Assembly (NCBI GenBank): GCA_021800165.1
Contig: JAJYZF010000001.1
Coordinates: 62,001-126,000, forward strand
Direction: 5' to 3'
Length of the DNA: 64,000 bases
DNA from: Planctomycetota bacterium
Lineage (GTDB): Bacteria > Planctomycetota > Phycisphaerae > WQYP01
A model generated the notes under the pieces. It was given only the letters and a program-made list of their open reading frames with translations, did no database searches and was not told where the DNA came from. Positions 62,875 to 64,000 of this stretch are shown here, in pieces. The position numbers were made by a program, and so were the translations under genes. Within the stretch, counting starts at the first letter, position 1; every line of letters starts with the position of its first letter.

Positions 62875-64000
62875 TCAACCGCGGTTCCTTACCGCCACCG
62901 ACCGGGCGTGCCCGTCAAAGCCTTCCGCCATCGCCAGTGTTTCAATCGCCTCGGCACACTCCCCCAGCGCCGCCGCGTCCAACTCCACCACGCTGATGCG
63001 CTTGCGGAAACTTTCCGCCGAAAGACCGCTGAAAAATCGCGCCGTCCCGGAGGTCGGCAGCACGTGCGATGGACCGGCCAGATAATCGCCCGCCGCCACC
63101 GGAGTCGCTACGCCGATAAAAATTGCCCCGGCATGACGAATCCGGCCCGCATCCGCCCGCCCATCACGCGTCATAATCTGCAAGTGCTCCGGGGCCAGCG
63201 CATTGACCAGATCAATGGCTGCCGCTGGGTTCTCCTCCACAATCACAGCGCTGGCAAATTCCAGCGCCTTAATCGTGATCTCGCGCCGTGACAGCCCGTC
63301 AAGCTGGCGGGCCATTTGCCCCTGCGCCGCGCCGGCCAGCGCTTCCGAACAAGTCACCAGCAGGCAACTGCCCGGCGCGTGCTCGGCCTGGGCCAGAAGT
63401 TCGGCGGCGACTATTGCCGGATCAGCCGTTTCATCCGCCAGCACCACCACCTCACTCGGACCCGCAAAACTGTCAATATCCACAATTCCAAACAACTCTT
63501 TTTTCGCCAGTTGTACCCAGGTATTGCCAGGCCCGACAATTTTATCGACGGCGGGAATCGTTGCCGTTCCCAAAGCCAAAGCCGCAATGGCCTGGGCGCC
63601 GCCCATGCTGTAAACCTCGTCAATACCCACCAGGGCCGCCGCGGCCAGCACCGCCGACGAAACCCTTCCTTCCCGCAGCGGTGTGGCTATGCAGATGCTT
63701 TTGACCCCCGCCACCTGCGCCGGCACCGCCGTCATGATAACACTCGATGGATACGCCGCCGCACCGCCCGGAATGTACAAGCCGACCCGGTCCAGCGGCA
63801 CATAACGCACCGCCAGCCGCGCCTCGCCGTCCTTGGATGCCCGCGGGCTTAACGCCGCCGGGGCCGCCGGCAACATCGCTTGTTGATACCGCCGCACGTT
63901 GGCGATGGCCACGCCCATCGCCGCAATAAATGCCGGATCCGCCTCCGCACGGGCCGCGGCGATCTCCGCCGGCGGCACCCGCAATTGCTCTACCCTTACC
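62875..64000 (-). CDS. hisD: Histidinol dehydrogenase (N-terminus beyond the window)
   Basis: The frame runs out of the right edge. The visible part has VGLYIPGGAAAYPSSVIM, KIVGPGNTWVQLAKKELFG, SFAGPSEVVVLAD and the zinc/catalytic region ALAPEHLQI. It catalyses the last two steps of histidine synthesis. It is the first visible gene of a run with lpxI and the rhomboid-like gene. Confidence 0.95.
   Translation of the reverse strand, partial: VRVEQLRVPPAEIAAARAEADPAFIAAMGVAIANVRRYQQAMLPAAPAALSPRASKDGEARLAVRYVPLDRVGLYIPGGAAAYPSSVIMTAVPAQVAGVKSICIATPLREGRVSSAVLAAAALVGIDEVYSMGGAQAIAALALGTATIPAVDKIVGPGNTWVQLAKKELFGIVDIDSFAGPSEVVVLADETADPAIVAAELLAQAEHAPGSCLLVTCSEALAGAAQGQMARQLDGLSRREITIKALEFASAVIVEENPAAAIDLVNALAPEHLQIMTRDGRADAGRIRHAGAIFIGVATPVAAGDYLAGPSHVLPTSGTARFFSGLSAESFRKRISVVELDAAALGECAEAIETLAMAEGFDGHARSVAVRNRG

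Overview
The window looks like a chromosomal segment from a Planctomycetota bacterium, probably of the Phycisphaerae. It is GC-rich and has the bacterial S10-spc-alpha ribosomal gene order. It also carries a secreted protein with repeated (L)G(D/N)xWW motifs of the kind I associate with planctomycetes, LpxI-type lipid A synthesis, and decayed RHS cassettes. The lineage is inferred from gene content only.

Layout. (1) 1-7038 is an accessory island ending at a tRNA-Glu(CTC) gene. It holds an AAA ATPase/DUF4276 pair, a two-gene operon with a HEPN-like protein, an HTH-like gene, and an AbiEi/AbiEii-type regulator-nucleotidyltransferase pair. The last pair sits between two 103-bp direct repeats, one of which contains the 3' end of the tRNA, so it looks like cargo integrated at the tRNA gene. 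A relic of a second AbiEii-like gene lies beside it. (2) 7274-24333 is one long minus-strand ribosomal operon from rpsJ to rplQ, including secY, adk, map, infA and rpoA. It has a clear sigma70-type promoter upstream of rpsJ; rpmD and rpsD are missing from their usual places. (3) 24481-35588, nearly all minus strand, holds a secreted repeat protein, a two-gene module with an ImmA/IrrE-like protein lacking HExxH, mutS, a zinc-ribbon membrane protein, an M48 peptidase, a GH29 fucosidase and an orphan RHH antitoxin. (4) 35677-42816 contains a MITE-like repeat, tyrA, transketolase, a 2-hydroxyacid dehydrogenase, a glucuronate isomerase-like gene, a methyltransferase and a PH-domain membrane protein. 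(5) 43060-51024 is an accessory region with three tandem RHS C-terminal tip ORFs. They share one start module and have unrelated ends, and each is followed by small membrane or lipoprotein genes, some of which are frameshifted. (6) 51316-64000 returns to housekeeping genes: a GNAT protein, a very large membrane protein, a phosphohexomutase, the hemA/ccsA-like/met8 haem-siroheme cluster, queD, a repeat-rich spacer, and a rhomboid-like/lpxI/hisD run that leaves the window.

The core genes serve translation, secretion, nucleotide supply, DNA repair, amino-acid, sugar, haem and lipid A synthesis. The most interesting parts are the tRNA-bounded defence-type island, the HExxH-less ImmA module, and the array of displaced RHS tips.
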